Assembly: GCF_016756595.1 (NCBI RefSeq)
Contig: NZ_AP023257.1
Coordinates: 4,914,001-4,978,000, forward strand
Direction of reading: 5' to 3'
Length of the DNA stretch: 64,000 nt
From: Mesorhizobium sp. L-2-11
GTDB lineage: Bacteria > Pseudomonadota > Alphaproteobacteria > Rhizobiales > Rhizobiaceae
In this document: positions 17,164 to 26,429 of the stretch, piece by piece
Layout of the letters: the number at the start of each line of letters is the position of its first letter
Position numbering within the stretch: position 1 is the first letter of the stretch
Notes under the pieces: model-generated
Told to the model about the DNA's origin: nothing
Seen by the model: only the letters and a program-made list of their open reading frames with translations
The model's database searches: none
Made by a program: the position numbers and the translations under genes

Positions 17164-18672
17164 ATGAGCTCGAAGGACGATCCTTTCGGCCCAGCCGGCA
17201 AGACCGTTATTCGCGCACCGCGCCGCGCCGAAAAATCAACGCCCGGTCCTCACAGACCTGTTCCCGACGACGGGCAGCCCGGTTCCTCGCGGGTCAAGGA
17301 TTCAACGGTATTCGATCCGAGTGTCGGTCGGCATGCACCGCCGGGCTGGACATCCGGAACCGTGATTTATCAGGACCCCGGCGCAGCGGCGGCAACCGGC
17401 TCCTTCGCGGCGGCCCCGGGCATTCAGCAGGATATCCTGCTGCAAGCCACGGACAGCGTGAAATATTCCGCAGCCAATCCGATCCTCGCTGCGGCCGCTC
17501 CTCTGCTGATGCTGTTTGGCCAGCTCAGGCTTATGGCCGTCGAAAGACAGGCGGAGCAGCTGGCGGAACATGTCACCGAGGCGATCGAAAAATTCGACCG
17601 GACAATGGAGAAGGCCGGTATTCCCCAAGAAGATGCACGGATCGCAAAATTTGTTCTCTGCGAAACTGCTGACGACCTCATCGGCAACCTGCCTTGGCCC
17701 AAGCCAGACGCCTGGGCGCAGCACAGCATGCTGTCACAGTTCTTCCACGTCGTGCCCACCGGCTCGGGTTTTTACGAAGCGCTGAACAAGATACTGGCCG
17801 CGCCGGAGGCACACTACGATCTGCTTGAATTGATGCATGCCTGCCTGTCGCTGGGGTTCGAAGGCCAATATCGAGGCCTTGCGCGCGAGGACAACAATCT
17901 CGAACGCGTTCGACGCGACGTCTACGAGACACTTCGTTACTTCAGGGCGCGCGCCGACGACGACATCTCGCCCCACTGGCAAAGCCTGGCGGTGTCCAGC
18001 CAACAGGAGTCGGCCCGGTTGCCGCTCTGGGTGATTGCGGCGGCTGCGTCGGCGCTGCTGACGGCGGCATTCTTCGCATTGCGGGTCTTCATCACCAATG
18101 AGGGCGATGCCCTTGCCGGCAGGCTGCTGGCGCTCGATCCGTCGACGCCGATCGCCATCGAACGCGCCAGCGTGGTGCCGTCGGCTGCGCCGGCGAAGGT
18201 CGCTCCGCCTGTCGCCCCTGCTCGCTCCCAGATCGATCGCATCCATGCGGCACTGGCCAAGACTATCGCGCGCGGCGGGCTGAGCGTCGGCACGCAGGGC
18301 AGGTTCATCATCGTGGAGATCAACAATGTCCTGCTGTTCCCGTCCGGCAGGGCCGAGATAAAACCGGAGTTTGCACCAATCGCCGCGGACATTGCCGCCG
18401 CCCTGGAACCGGAGCCTGGGCCGATCATGATCGTTGGCCACACGGACAATGTGAAGCCGCGGAAATCGAGCCCGTTCAAATCCAACTTCGACCTTTCCAT
18501 CGCCCGGGCGAAGGCCGTCGCAGCGATGATGGCGCCACGGTTCAGCAAGCCTTCCCGGATCACCGTCGACGGCAAGGGTGAAGACGAACCGATCGCCGAC
18601 AATGCGACGCCGGAAGGTCGCGCCCAGAATCGCCGTGTCGACTTGATGATCCCCAAGGAGGAAACACTGTGA
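17164..18672 (+). CDS. tssL: T6SS TssL with OmpA-like domain (copy 2)
   Basis: 502 aa. A Pro-rich N-terminal tail of about 85 residues precedes the DotU domain (NPILAAAAPLLMLFGQLRLM, then NLPWP, LSLGFEGQYRG). One membrane helix lies at about 285-305, and a C-terminal OmpA-like domain carries IVGHTDNVKP and NRRVDLM. I chose ATG 17164 because MSSKDDPFG mirrors MMSRDDPFG of the first TssL; an in-frame GTG at 17122 lacks support. The DotU sequences of the two copies are clearly divergent, so this is not a recent duplication. It pairs with the TssM that starts 22 nt downstream. Confidence 0.9.
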   Translation: MSSKDDPFGPAGKTVIRAPRRAEKSTPGPHRPVPDDGQPGSSRVKDSTVFDPSVGRHAPPGWTSGTVIYQDPGAAAATGSFAAAPGIQQDILLQATDSVKYSAANPILAAAAPLLMLFGQLRLMAVERQAEQLAEHVTEAIEKFDRTMEKAGIPQEDARIAKFVLCETADDLIGNLPWPKPDAWAQHSMLSQFFHVVPTGSGFYEALNKILAAPEAHYDLLELMHACLSLGFEGQYRGLAREDNNLERVRRDVYETLRYFRARADDDISPHWQSLAVSSQQESARLPLWVIAAAASALLTAAFFALRVFITNEGDALAGRLLALDPSTPIAIERASVVPSAAPAKVAPPVAPARSQIDRIHAALAKTIARGGLSVGTQGRFIIVEINNVLLFPSGRAEIKPEFAPIAADIAAALEPEPGPIMIVGHTDNVKPRKSSPFKSNFDLSIARAKAVAAMMAPRFSKPSRITVDGKGEDEPIADNATPEGRAQNRRVDLMIPKEETL

Positions 18673-18694
18673 GCACGGCCATTGGGAAGCGCCG

Positions 18695-21600
18695 ATGACG
18701 CGCTGGCTGCTGCGGATATTCAGCGCGATCGCGTTGGCCGGTTTCGCGGCAGCGGTCTGGTTTGCCGGCCCATTGATCCGCTTTGCCGACACGCGTCCGC
18801 TGGCACCCGTCTGGCTGCGCGTGACGATCATCGGCGTGATCGTTGCGATCGCGACGCTGTTTTATGGAGTGCGTTTCTGGCAAAAGCGAAAGGCGCAAAA
18901 GGCGCTCGAGACGATAGTCGCCCGCAATGACGACAGGGATGACGACTCGCAGGTGCTCGAGGCGCGGATGAATGAAGCCATCGCTGCGCTCAAGCGGTCG
19001 AGCGGCAAGCGCAATTTCCTCTACGAAGTTCCCTGGTACGTCGTCATCGGCCCGCCCGGTGCCGGCAAGACAACGGCGTTGGTCAATTCGGGCCTGAATT
19101 TTCCGCTTGCCGGTTCGGGGGACGCACAGCCGGTGGCCGGCGTTGGCGGCACACGATCCTGCGACTGGTGGTTCACCGATCAGGCGGTGTTGATCGACAC
19201 CGCCGGACGCTACACCACGCAGGATTCCAATGCGCCGAGCGACAAGAAGAGCTGGCTCGCCTTCTTGTCGCTGCTTAAGGGATACCGCACAAGACAACCG
19301 ATAAACGGGGTTATCCTGGCCATCAGCCTTGCCGATCTGATCAGCCTCGATGATCGGCAGCTTGACGTCCATGTCGTCGAAATACGCAGCCGTCTGCGCG
19401 AAATCCACGAAACACTGAAAATCCAGTTCCCGGTGTACCTGCTCTTCACCAAAGCCGACCTTGTCTCCGGTTTCATGGACTATTTTGGCGGCTTCGACGA
19501 GCAGCGCCGCCGCAAAGTGTGGGGCGCGACATTCCAGACCGCCGATCGCAGCAAGAACATGGCCGGTGAGGCACCGGCCGAATTCGACGCATTGGCAAAG
19601 CGCCTGACGGAGGAGATGGCCGACCGCCTGCAGGAAGAGGCCGATCCGGTCGCGCGCATAGCCATCTTTGGCTTTCCAGCCCAATTTGACGCGCTGAAAA
19701 GCCGTGTTGGCAGTTTCGTCGCCAGCCTGTTCGATCCGGCCCGCAGCCAGGTGAATGTCAGCCTGCGTGGACTCTATTTTTCGTCAGGCACGCAGGAGGG
19801 CACGCCGATCGACCAGGTGCTGGGCGCAATCGGTCGCAGTTTCGGCAGCGCTTCTCGCGCCCATCTTTCCGGCACCGGCAAAAGCTTCTTCCTGCATGAT
19901 CTTCTGACCGGCGTCGTTTTCGCGGAATCCGGCTGGGTTTCATACGACAAATCGGCTGAAAGGCGTGCAGCGATCGCCAGGTATGGCGGCCTTGGCGCGA
20001 TAGCATTGATGGCTGCCGCGGCTCTGGGCGCCCTGGCCCTGAGCTTTACCGCCAACAGGTCGCTGATCGCTTCTACCACGCAAGCCGCAAGTCAGTATCG
20101 CGGGACGGCAGACCCGCTCCTCAAAAGCACGACGGTCGCCGACGTCGACCTCGAAAACGTCATCGGCCCGCTCGACCAGTTGCGCGAACTGCCGGCCGGG
20201 TTCGACACCAGTGACTTGCCGACCCCGATCCAGGAGACGTTCGGCCTCAGTCAGCGGAAAAGACTGCTTTCGGCATCAAAGACAGCTTACCGGCAGGCGC
20301 TGGAGCGCATGTTCCGCTCGCGTCTGCTGCTTCAGGCCGAACGGACGATCCAGGCCAGGATGGCTGATCCCACCGCGCTCTACGAACCGCTAAAAATCTA
20401 CATGATGCTTGGCGGCAAGGCGCCCAAGGTCGACGACGAGTTGATCGTGTCCTGGATGAGGCAGGACTGGGAGCAGAACCGGTATCCGGGTGAAAACAAC
20501 CGCGACGGACGGGCGCAACTCGAAAAGCATCTGCGGGCGATGCTTGCGCTGGACGACGCCTATGATCCGGTTTTCGAACTCAACCAGCCACTGGTCGAAG
20601 CCGCTCAACGCTCGCTCGGACGCATGAGCCTTGCCGATCGTGCCTCTGCCCTGGTGAAGTCGGCGGTATACGCCGCAGCGCTGGACGATTTTTCCGTCTC
20701 CGTCAAAGGCGGCCCAGAAGCGCAGCTGTTGTTCGAGCGTGTCGATGGCGGCGATCTGTCAGGCCTTCGCGTTCCCGGCATCTACACCTATGGCGGCTTC
20801 AACGACTTCTATCTCGGACAACTCTCGCGCATTGCGCAGATGCTTGTCGATGACCAGTGGGTTCTCGGCGGTGGTGGCGAGCAAGGTGGCATCGACCAGG
20901 AGTTGCCAAAACTCGGTCCCGAACTTGTCGAGCGCTATGGCAGGGAGTTCGCCGCGGCGTGGAACGGCGTTCTCGACCGACTGAAGTTCAAGCCAATGCT
21001 GAAGGACAAGCCGGACTATATCGCGCTCTCAGCCGCCGCGTCACCGAGCTCGCCAATCGACCAGCTTTTTACGGCGATCGCCGACGAAACAGCACTGACG
21101 CGAGACGCTGGTTCCAGCGAACAGTCAGGCTCCGAGGCCGAAGCCGGCATGGTTCAAAACCAGCCGCAAAACGCTGCAGACATCGCCAGCGGATTGGCCC
21201 GCATCGGCATTCAAATCGCCAGCGGCAAATCGCAAAGCCGGGCCGGCACAGGGTCCGCCAGCGGGCAAAACCAGAACCCCGGGGCGAACATCGAAGCGCA
21301 ATTCAGATCATTTCAGGCTTTGGTGAACGGTCCCGCCGGACGCCGCCCAATCGATGCGCTGACCCAGAATTTCCGCGACATCCATCAAAGCCTGAAATTG
21401 GCGGCCGATGTCCCTTCGCAAACGGAACACGCCAACATGAATCTGCAGCTGCAGATCTCCACGCTTCGCGCCAATGTCTCGCGGCTGCCCAAGCAACTCG
21501 CCCGAATGGTTACTGCGACCGCCGACGAGCTTGACGGCAACGTCGCCGAAACCTCGCTGACGAATTTGAACCAGATGCTCGACCAGACGGTCACGCGCGC

Positions 21601-22258
21601 CTGCGAGGAGATGGTCGTGGGCCGTTATCCCTTCGCCAGCGATGGCCCCGAGGATATTGCGATGGCGGATTTCGCGAAACTGTTCGCTCCAGGCGGACTG
21701 ATGGACCGGTTCTTCGCACAGAATCTGGCATCGCTGATCGACATGACCGGCCAGGACTGGAACTGGAAGCAGGATGCGCGTTTAGGGCGTGACCTGTCGA
21801 AGGCGACCTTGAAGAACTTCCAGCTGGCGGCGGAAATCCGCAACGCCTTCTTTCCTTCAGGTGGTTCGGTGCCGTCGGTCAGCGTCACCTTTACGCCGTT
21901 TTCACTGCATGGCGATGCCGATACGGCGGTACTCGACGTCGATGGCCAGATCGTCCAAAGCAACCAGGCCGGCAACGCCCCAAGCACGGTGACCTGGCCG
22001 AGCGGCATGGCTTCCGCATCGGCGAGCCTGAGCCTCATTCCGGAAATGCCGGGCCGTGAGTCCGCGATCAAGTTCGATGGTCCGTGGGCACTGAAGCGCC
22101 TGCTGGACAAGGCCGATATCACCAGCACCGGCGGCAACACGCAAGCCCGCTTCGTCATCGGCGGACGCGATGTCGCCTATACGGTCCAGGCCAGTTCGGA
22201 CCAAAACCCTCTCTTCCTTCCTGCGCTCTCCGGGTTCAGCTGTCCAAAGGCGTTTTGA
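18695..22258 (+). CDS. tssM: T6SS TssM/IcmF (copy 2)
   Basis: 1187 aa with the full TssM layout: helices at about 5-30 and 40-60, cytoplasmic NTPase-like domain with Walker A GPPGAGKT (119-126) and DTAGRY, a third helix at about 428-450, and a large periplasmic region ending in the TssJ-binding beta domain. A Gln/Ser/Gly-rich insert lies near residues 810-870. Only one tssJ is visible for the two TssM proteins. The last bases leave a 1-nt gap to the next small gene. Confidence 0.92.
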   Translation: MTRWLLRIFSAIALAGFAAAVWFAGPLIRFADTRPLAPVWLRVTIIGVIVAIATLFYGVRFWQKRKAQKALETIVARNDDRDDDSQVLEARMNEAIAALKRSSGKRNFLYEVPWYVVIGPPGAGKTTALVNSGLNFPLAGSGDAQPVAGVGGTRSCDWWFTDQAVLIDTAGRYTTQDSNAPSDKKSWLAFLSLLKGYRTRQPINGVILAISLADLISLDDRQLDVHVVEIRSRLREIHETLKIQFPVYLLFTKADLVSGFMDYFGGFDEQRRRKVWGATFQTADRSKNMAGEAPAEFDALAKRLTEEMADRLQEEADPVARIAIFGFPAQFDALKSRVGSFVASLFDPARSQVNVSLRGLYFSSGTQEGTPIDQVLGAIGRSFGSASRAHLSGTGKSFFLHDLLTGVVFAESGWVSYDKSAERRAAIARYGGLGAIALMAAAALGALALSFTANRSLIASTTQAASQYRGTADPLLKSTTVADVDLENVIGPLDQLRELPAGFDTSDLPTPIQETFGLSQRKRLLSASKTAYRQALERMFRSRLLLQAERTIQARMADPTALYEPLKIYMMLGGKAPKVDDELIVSWMRQDWEQNRYPGENNRDGRAQLEKHLRAMLALDDAYDPVFELNQPLVEAAQRSLGRMSLADRASALVKSAVYAAALDDFSVSVKGGPEAQLLFERVDGGDLSGLRVPGIYTYGGFNDFYLGQLSRIAQMLVDDQWVLGGGGEQGGIDQELPKLGPELVERYGREFAAAWNGVLDRLKFKPMLKDKPDYIALSAAASPSSPIDQLFTAIADETALTRDAGSSEQSGSEAEAGMVQNQPQNAADIASGLARIGIQIASGKSQSRAGTGSASGQNQNPGANIEAQFRSFQALVNGPAGRRPIDALTQNFRDIHQSLKLAADVPSQTEHANMNLQLQISTLRANVSRLPKQLARMVTATADELDGNVAETSLTNLNQMLDQTVTRACEEMVVGRYPFASDGPEDIAMADFAKLFAPGGLMDRFFAQNLASLIDMTGQDWNWKQDARLGRDLSKATLKNFQLAAEIRNAFFPSGGSVPSVSVTFTPFSLHGDADTAVLDVDGQIVQSNQAGNAPSTVTWPSGMASASASLSLIPEMPGRESAIKFDGPWALKRLLDKADITSTGGNTQARFVIGGRDVAYTVQASSDQNPLFLPALSGFSCPKAF

Positions 22259-22259
22259 G

Positions 22260-22421
22260 ATGACCTTTGAATTTTCCAAATACGGTGCGGCTGTCATCGG
22301 CAACAGATGGGTGGACGTTTATTTCGATACTCTAACGTTCGAGCCTGTGGCAAACTGGCGCGAGCGAGCGCCTGACAGTGCGCCGCAGAGGACGCTTGAG
22401 AAGCGCTTGGTGGCAAAGTGA
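22260..22421 (+). CDS. Small coupled protein between tssM and pppA
   Basis: 53 aa, not a family I recognise. It starts MTFEFSKYGAAVIGNRWVDV, 1 nt after the tssM stop, and its stop overlaps the GTG start of pppA (GTGA), so it is translationally locked into the operon. No signal peptide, membrane helix or Cys. The C-terminal third is charged (WRERAPDSAPQRTLEKRLVAK). The coupling on both sides argues for a real gene with a role in T6SS control, but this is inferred from position only. Confidence 0.6.
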   Translation: MTFEFSKYGAAVIGNRWVDVYFDTLTFEPVANWRERAPDSAPQRTLEKRLVAK

Positions 22422-23185
22422 ACAATGTCGCCCTCCCCTTTGAAAGCTTCGGCGTCAGCCACAGAGGCTGCGTCCGCGAGCTCAACGAAGACAGCTATCT
22501 GGTCGAGCCGGAAACCGGCCTGTGGGTGGTGGCCGATGGAATGGGTGGCCATGATGCCGGGGAAGTCGCTTCGGCCAGCATCGTCGATCATCTGGCAACG
22601 ATCGGCATTGCAAGCTCGGCACCGGATCTGCGCGCACGCTTCGAGGACCGGCTGAGCCGGGCCAACGCCGAAATCCGCAGGATATCGCAATCCCGCGGCG
22701 TAACCATTGGCTCCACTGTCGCCGCCCTGCTGGCGATGGATGGGCGGTTTGCCTGCCTGTGGGCAGGCGACAGTCGCGTCTACCTGATCCGCAACGGCTC
22801 GATCTCGCAGATTTCGAGAGACCATACCGAAGTCCAGGAACTTCTCGACAAGGGCATGATCAGCGCAGCCGAAGCGCTCGCCTGGCCGCGCCGCAACGTC
22901 ATCACGCATGCGGTCGGCGTCAGCGACGAGATCGTCATCGATTTCCAGCAAGGCGAAATCATGCCGGGCGACATATTCGTGTTGAGCACCGACGGGCTGA
23001 CAGCGCATGTCACAGACGCCGAGATCGAGGCGGCGGCGGTGTCGGCGACACCTCAGGCGGCATGCGAAAACCTGCTGCAAATGGTGCTGGCGCGCGGGGG
23101 AACGGACAATGTCACGATCGTGCTCGTGAAGATCGGAGACGGGCGCAATGGGGCCTATCCCGGTCCTTCCAGAGCGGAAGGCTGA
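22418..23185 (+). CDS. pppA: T6SS PP2C-type Ser/Thr phosphatase PppA
   Basis: 255 aa with all PP2C metal-binding motifs in order: ELNEDSYL, VVADGMGGHDAGE, GSTVAALL, LWAGDSRVYL, ISRDHTEVQ, LSTDGLT and GGTDNVTIVLV. It reverses the phosphorylation made by PpkA and so turns the T6SS off in species with this pathway. GTG start at 22418 overlaps the preceding stop. The kinase follows 5 nt after its stop. Confidence 0.93.
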   Translation: MNNVALPFESFGVSHRGCVRELNEDSYLVEPETGLWVVADGMGGHDAGEVASASIVDHLATIGIASSAPDLRARFEDRLSRANAEIRRISQSRGVTIGSTVAALLAMDGRFACLWAGDSRVYLIRNGSISQISRDHTEVQELLDKGMISAAEALAWPRRNVITHAVGVSDEIVIDFQQGEIMPGDIFVLSTDGLTAHVTDAEIEAAAVSATPQAACENLLQMVLARGGTDNVTIVLVKIGDGRNGAYPGPSRAEG

Positions 23186-23190
23186 GGCTG

Positions 23191-25911
23191 ATGAGCGCCG
23201 ACGACAAGACGCGGATATCGCCTGACGTGGCCACCACAGCCGTCGGCACGCAACTCAGCGGCATCTATGAACTGGACGAGCGGATCGCATTCGGTGGCAT
23301 GGGCGAAGTCTACCGTGGCCACAACATCCAGACCGGCGACCATGTCGCGATCAAGATCGTATTGCCCGAGTTCGCCCGTGACCAGACGATCCTGTCGCTG
23401 TTCCGCAAGGAAGCGTCGATCCTCAATCACCTGTCGCACGACGCGGTCGTGCGATATCACGTCTTCACGATCGACCCCGGTATCGGTCGCCCCTACCTTG
23501 CCATGGAATTCGTCGACGGCCAATCGCTGTTCGATATAATGCGACGTGGCCCGATGCCGACGCAAGACGTGCGCAAGCTCTGCCATCGCCTGGCTTCCGG
23601 CTTGAGCGCCGTGCACCAGGCGGGAGCAATACACCGCGACCTCTCCCCCGACAATATCATCCTGCCGGGAGGCCGGGTCGATCGCGCAAAGATCATCGAT
23701 TTTGGCATCGCGCGGTCGGCGACCGTCGGCGGCGAGACGCTGATCGGCGGAAAGTTCGCGGGAAAGTACAACTACGTTTCTCCCGAACAGCTCGGGCTGT
23801 ACGGCGGCGATGTCAGCGAGCAATCCGACATCTACAGCCTGGGCTTGGTGCTGGCTGCTGCTCTGCGCGGGAAACCGATCGACATGGGCGGCACCCAGTT
23901 CGAGATCGTGGAAAAACGCCGAACCGTTCCGGACCTGTCCGACATCGACGCCGATTTTCGTGGAATTGTCGAGGCCATGCTGCAGCCGGATCCACAGGAC
24001 CGGCCGATCAGCATGGCCGATATCGCCAGGGCGACACGTGACGACACGGACGAGGAGACAAGGCCGCCAACGTCGATCACACCGCGCGACCGGACGCCGC
24101 GAACCGCCGCGCCTGGCCCCAAGCTTGCCGGTCCCAAGATGGCAAGTCGGCCTCCGGCGGCTGCCGGTGAGCAGCGCTTCGTTCCACATGTCCGGCCGGC
24201 GCTTCTGTCCGAGCCAAGGCCTTCGCCAGTTGCCGGTCCTGCTCGGGCGGTCTTGCCAAAGGTCCCTGCAAAATCCGCCAGGACCCGATCGATCGCGATC
24301 GCTGCCTTGGCGACATTGGCCGTCGCGTCGGGTGCAGGCGTTTATCTCAGCGGCGTGATGACGCCTTCCACGCCGACCCCCGGCGATACAGCGCTTTTGT
24401 CGCCAAAAATATCAAAACCGGCCGCGACAGACAGCGCTGCACCGGGCGATGAGCCGGCAAAGGCAGTTCTACCCGAGCAGTCACAAACAGAAGCCACTGC
24501 GCCGCGGGCCGAAAGTCAGGCAGGTGCCGCTGCGGATCAAAAGTTGGAGCCGGCACGGCCCGCCGAGGTCCTCTCACCATCCGAGGAACCCCCGGAGCGG
24601 GCGACATCCGAGGAAACCCCGGAGCGGTTGGCATCCGCGGAAACCTCGGAGCCGGCGGCAGAAGAAGCGCAGCCGCCAGCTGAAAATTGGCAAGATGCCG
24701 CGGCGGATCAAAGCTTGCAGCCGACGCGGCCCGCCGAAGTCCTCTCGCCAACCGAGGAAACCCCGGAGCCGGCCGCATCCGATGACGCCTCGGAGCCGGC
24801 CGCATCCGATGACATTTCGCAGCCGGCGGCATCCGATGACACCTCGGAGCCGGCGGTAGCCGAGGCGCCATCGCCGGCTGAAAATCGGGCAGATGCCGCG
24901 GCGGACCAAAAGCTGGAGCCGACACGGCCCGCCGAAGTCCTTTCGCCAACCGAGGAAACCTCTGAGCCGGCGCCATCGGAGGAAACCCCGGTTCCGCCGC
25001 GCGTCCAGGTCGCGCCCAGGCCGCCGGCCGACAAGGCTTCGCCCGCAGCGGTCCAGCCCGAAATGACGGAGCGCCGGAAGCCCGATCAGCCGGCCAGCCA
25101 GCAGGCACAACCTAAGGCGGCCGCGCGGGTGCCCGCACCTGCGGCAAGCCAGACGGATGATGCGAACGCAAAACGGCAGCGGTACGAGCCGGCGCCAGGC
25201 AAACAGCCGGGCGAAGCCACTGTTGTCTTGAACGTGCCGAAACCGGACCTGAAACTGCCGCCGAAAAAAACCCTCGACCACGCTGCGCAACGGGTCTCCT
25301 GGGTGCGCGACTTCAACGGCGGCGACTGTTTCTATGCGACGTTGACTTCGGCAACCGAGGCCGCCGTCGCCATCGAAGGATTGGGCACAGAGGTCCAGCC
25401 GTTCGAACGAATGCTGTCCGACTTCCAGGCAAGATTCCGTGTCGAACCGGACATCAGCGTCCGCCTCATTGAGCCGGCTCAATGCGAAGTCACCAACTTT
25501 CTGCGCTTTCTGGACCAGATGCCGGCTGACAAGCCGCAGCTTGTTCTCGATCGAACGACGGTGCCGAGCGGCTCGCCGATCGGTGGCACGCTGGTGACGC
25601 AGGGCGGCCTCATTTCCAGCGTGCTGCTGATCGACCACAGGGGCATGGCATTCAGCCTCGACGATCGTATCCTGGCGCAAGCGGACAAGGCCACCTTCAA
25701 CATTCCGATCGATCTCGGCGCAGCCGACAAGGCGGCCGGCAAGGTCGTGCCGCAGATCATAATGGTGATCACGGGTCCACAGGATATTCACGCTGCGGCG
25801 TTCTCTGAGCCGACACCAGCCGCACTGCTGCTGCCCAAAATTCTCGACGAGATCGACGCCAACCGAGCTGAGTTCTCCGCAACGGCAAAGTACTTCCGGC
25901 TCGGCGGGTAG
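23191..25911 (+). CDS. ppkA: T6SS membrane Ser/Thr kinase PpkA
   Basis: 906 aa. Kinase domain at about 25-290: AFGGMGEVYRG (Gly loop), VAIKIVL (Lys), HRDLSPDN (catalytic loop), IDFGIAR, SPEQ. The catalytic loop has Ser where most kinases have Lys (HRDLKPEN). A single membrane helix lies at about 366-388, then an Ala/Pro/Glu-rich low-complexity stretch of about 200 residues with three copies of a DAAADQxLxPTRPAEVLSP unit. The C-terminal domain (about 690-906) is periplasmic and unassigned; it has DGGDCFYATL-like residues and may be the sensor. ATG at 23191 gives a compact start before the kinase domain. Confidence 0.9.
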   Translation: MSADDKTRISPDVATTAVGTQLSGIYELDERIAFGGMGEVYRGHNIQTGDHVAIKIVLPEFARDQTILSLFRKEASILNHLSHDAVVRYHVFTIDPGIGRPYLAMEFVDGQSLFDIMRRGPMPTQDVRKLCHRLASGLSAVHQAGAIHRDLSPDNIILPGGRVDRAKIIDFGIARSATVGGETLIGGKFAGKYNYVSPEQLGLYGGDVSEQSDIYSLGLVLAAALRGKPIDMGGTQFEIVEKRRTVPDLSDIDADFRGIVEAMLQPDPQDRPISMADIARATRDDTDEETRPPTSITPRDRTPRTAAPGPKLAGPKMASRPPAAAGEQRFVPHVRPALLSEPRPSPVAGPARAVLPKVPAKSARTRSIAIAALATLAVASGAGVYLSGVMTPSTPTPGDTALLSPKISKPAATDSAAPGDEPAKAVLPEQSQTEATAPRAESQAGAAADQKLEPARPAEVLSPSEEPPERATSEETPERLASAETSEPAAEEAQPPAENWQDAAADQSLQPTRPAEVLSPTEETPEPAASDDASEPAASDDISQPAASDDTSEPAVAEAPSPAENRADAAADQKLEPTRPAEVLSPTEETSEPAPSEETPVPPRVQVAPRPPADKASPAAVQPEMTERRKPDQPASQQAQPKAAARVPAPAASQTDDANAKRQRYEPAPGKQPGEATVVLNVPKPDLKLPPKKTLDHAAQRVSWVRDFNGGDCFYATLTSATEAAVAIEGLGTEVQPFERMLSDFQARFRVEPDISVRLIEPAQCEVTNFLRFLDQMPADKPQLVLDRTTVPSGSPIGGTLVTQGGLISSVLLIDHRGMAFSLDDRILAQADKATFNIPIDLGAADKAAGKVVPQIIMVITGPQDIHAAAFSEPTPAALLLPKILDEIDANRAEFSATAKYFRLGG
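24523..24960 (+). repeat. In-frame repeats in ppkA
   Basis: Three copies of an about 70-nt unit encoding DAAADQxLxPTRPAEVLSPTEE at about 24523-24588, 24680-24759 and 24878-24957, separated by shorter SDDxSEPAA-type repeats. They encode the periplasmic linker of PpkA. The high similarity of copies 2 and 3 suggests recent unequal exchange. Confidence 0.7.
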
Positions 25912-25922
25912 CATGGACGCCG

Positions 25923-26429
25923 ATGGACCACCGCCGCTCGCGCTTTTCCTTCCTGGCCGCTGTCCCGCTCAACAATCAGCGTGACCGGCTTCGCGGCCTG
26001 CTTGCCCTGAGAGGCCGTATCAGACTTACGGTGATATTGGGCGCGGCGTTGCTGGCTCTCCTGTCGTCCCACGAAGCGCGCGCCGAATTCACCGTCTGCA
26101 ATCAGACGCTCGACGTCGTCAATCTCGCTGTCGGCCAAAAGGTCGACAATGCCGACCAGACCGATGGCTGGTGGACCATCGGCGCAAATCAGTGCGTGAA
26201 CGTCATCCGCGAGGAACTCACCAACCGCTACATCTACATCTATGCGACGGACGTTTTTGGCCATGCGACCCTGACCGGGTCGACCGAAATGTGCATCGAC
26301 CGGCGGCGTTTTTCGATACGCGGCATCGATGAATGCTGGCAGCGCGGCCATATCGCCGCACGATTTCTCGAAGTCGATACGCTTGAACAGGTGCGGTGGA
26401 CGTTTTTTCTGACCGGAAGCAATCCGTGA
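25923..26429 (+). CDS. DUF1036 secreted/membrane protein
   Basis: 168 aa. After a basic N-terminus, residues 38-56 are a signal sequence or anchor (VILGAALLALLSSHEARA). The mature part matches DUF1036 (FTVCNQTLDVVNLAVGQK, GWWTIGANQCVNV, YIYATD), a small envelope domain with conserved Cys (four visible). Its role is not known. It lies 11 nt after ppkA and its stop overlaps the next start (GTGA), placing it in the T6SS control operon, perhaps as a periplasmic partner of PpkA. Confidence 0.75.
   Translation: MDHRRSRFSFLAAVPLNNQRDRLRGLLALRGRIRLTVILGAALLALLSSHEARAEFTVCNQTLDVVNLAVGQKVDNADQTDGWWTIGANQCVNVIREELTNRYIYIYATDVFGHATLTGSTEMCIDRRRFSIRGIDECWQRGHIAARFLEVDTLEQVRWTFFLTGSNP

Noticed and set aside
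24523..24960. Regular repeats as a CRISPR array
   Set aside because: The repeats are in frame within ppkA, of uneven length and without unique spacers.
24574..25914. 446-codon minus-strand frame opposite ppkA
   Set aside because: Repetitive Arg/Gly-rich translation that mirrors the Ala/Pro-rich ppkA repeats; no ribosome site or homology.
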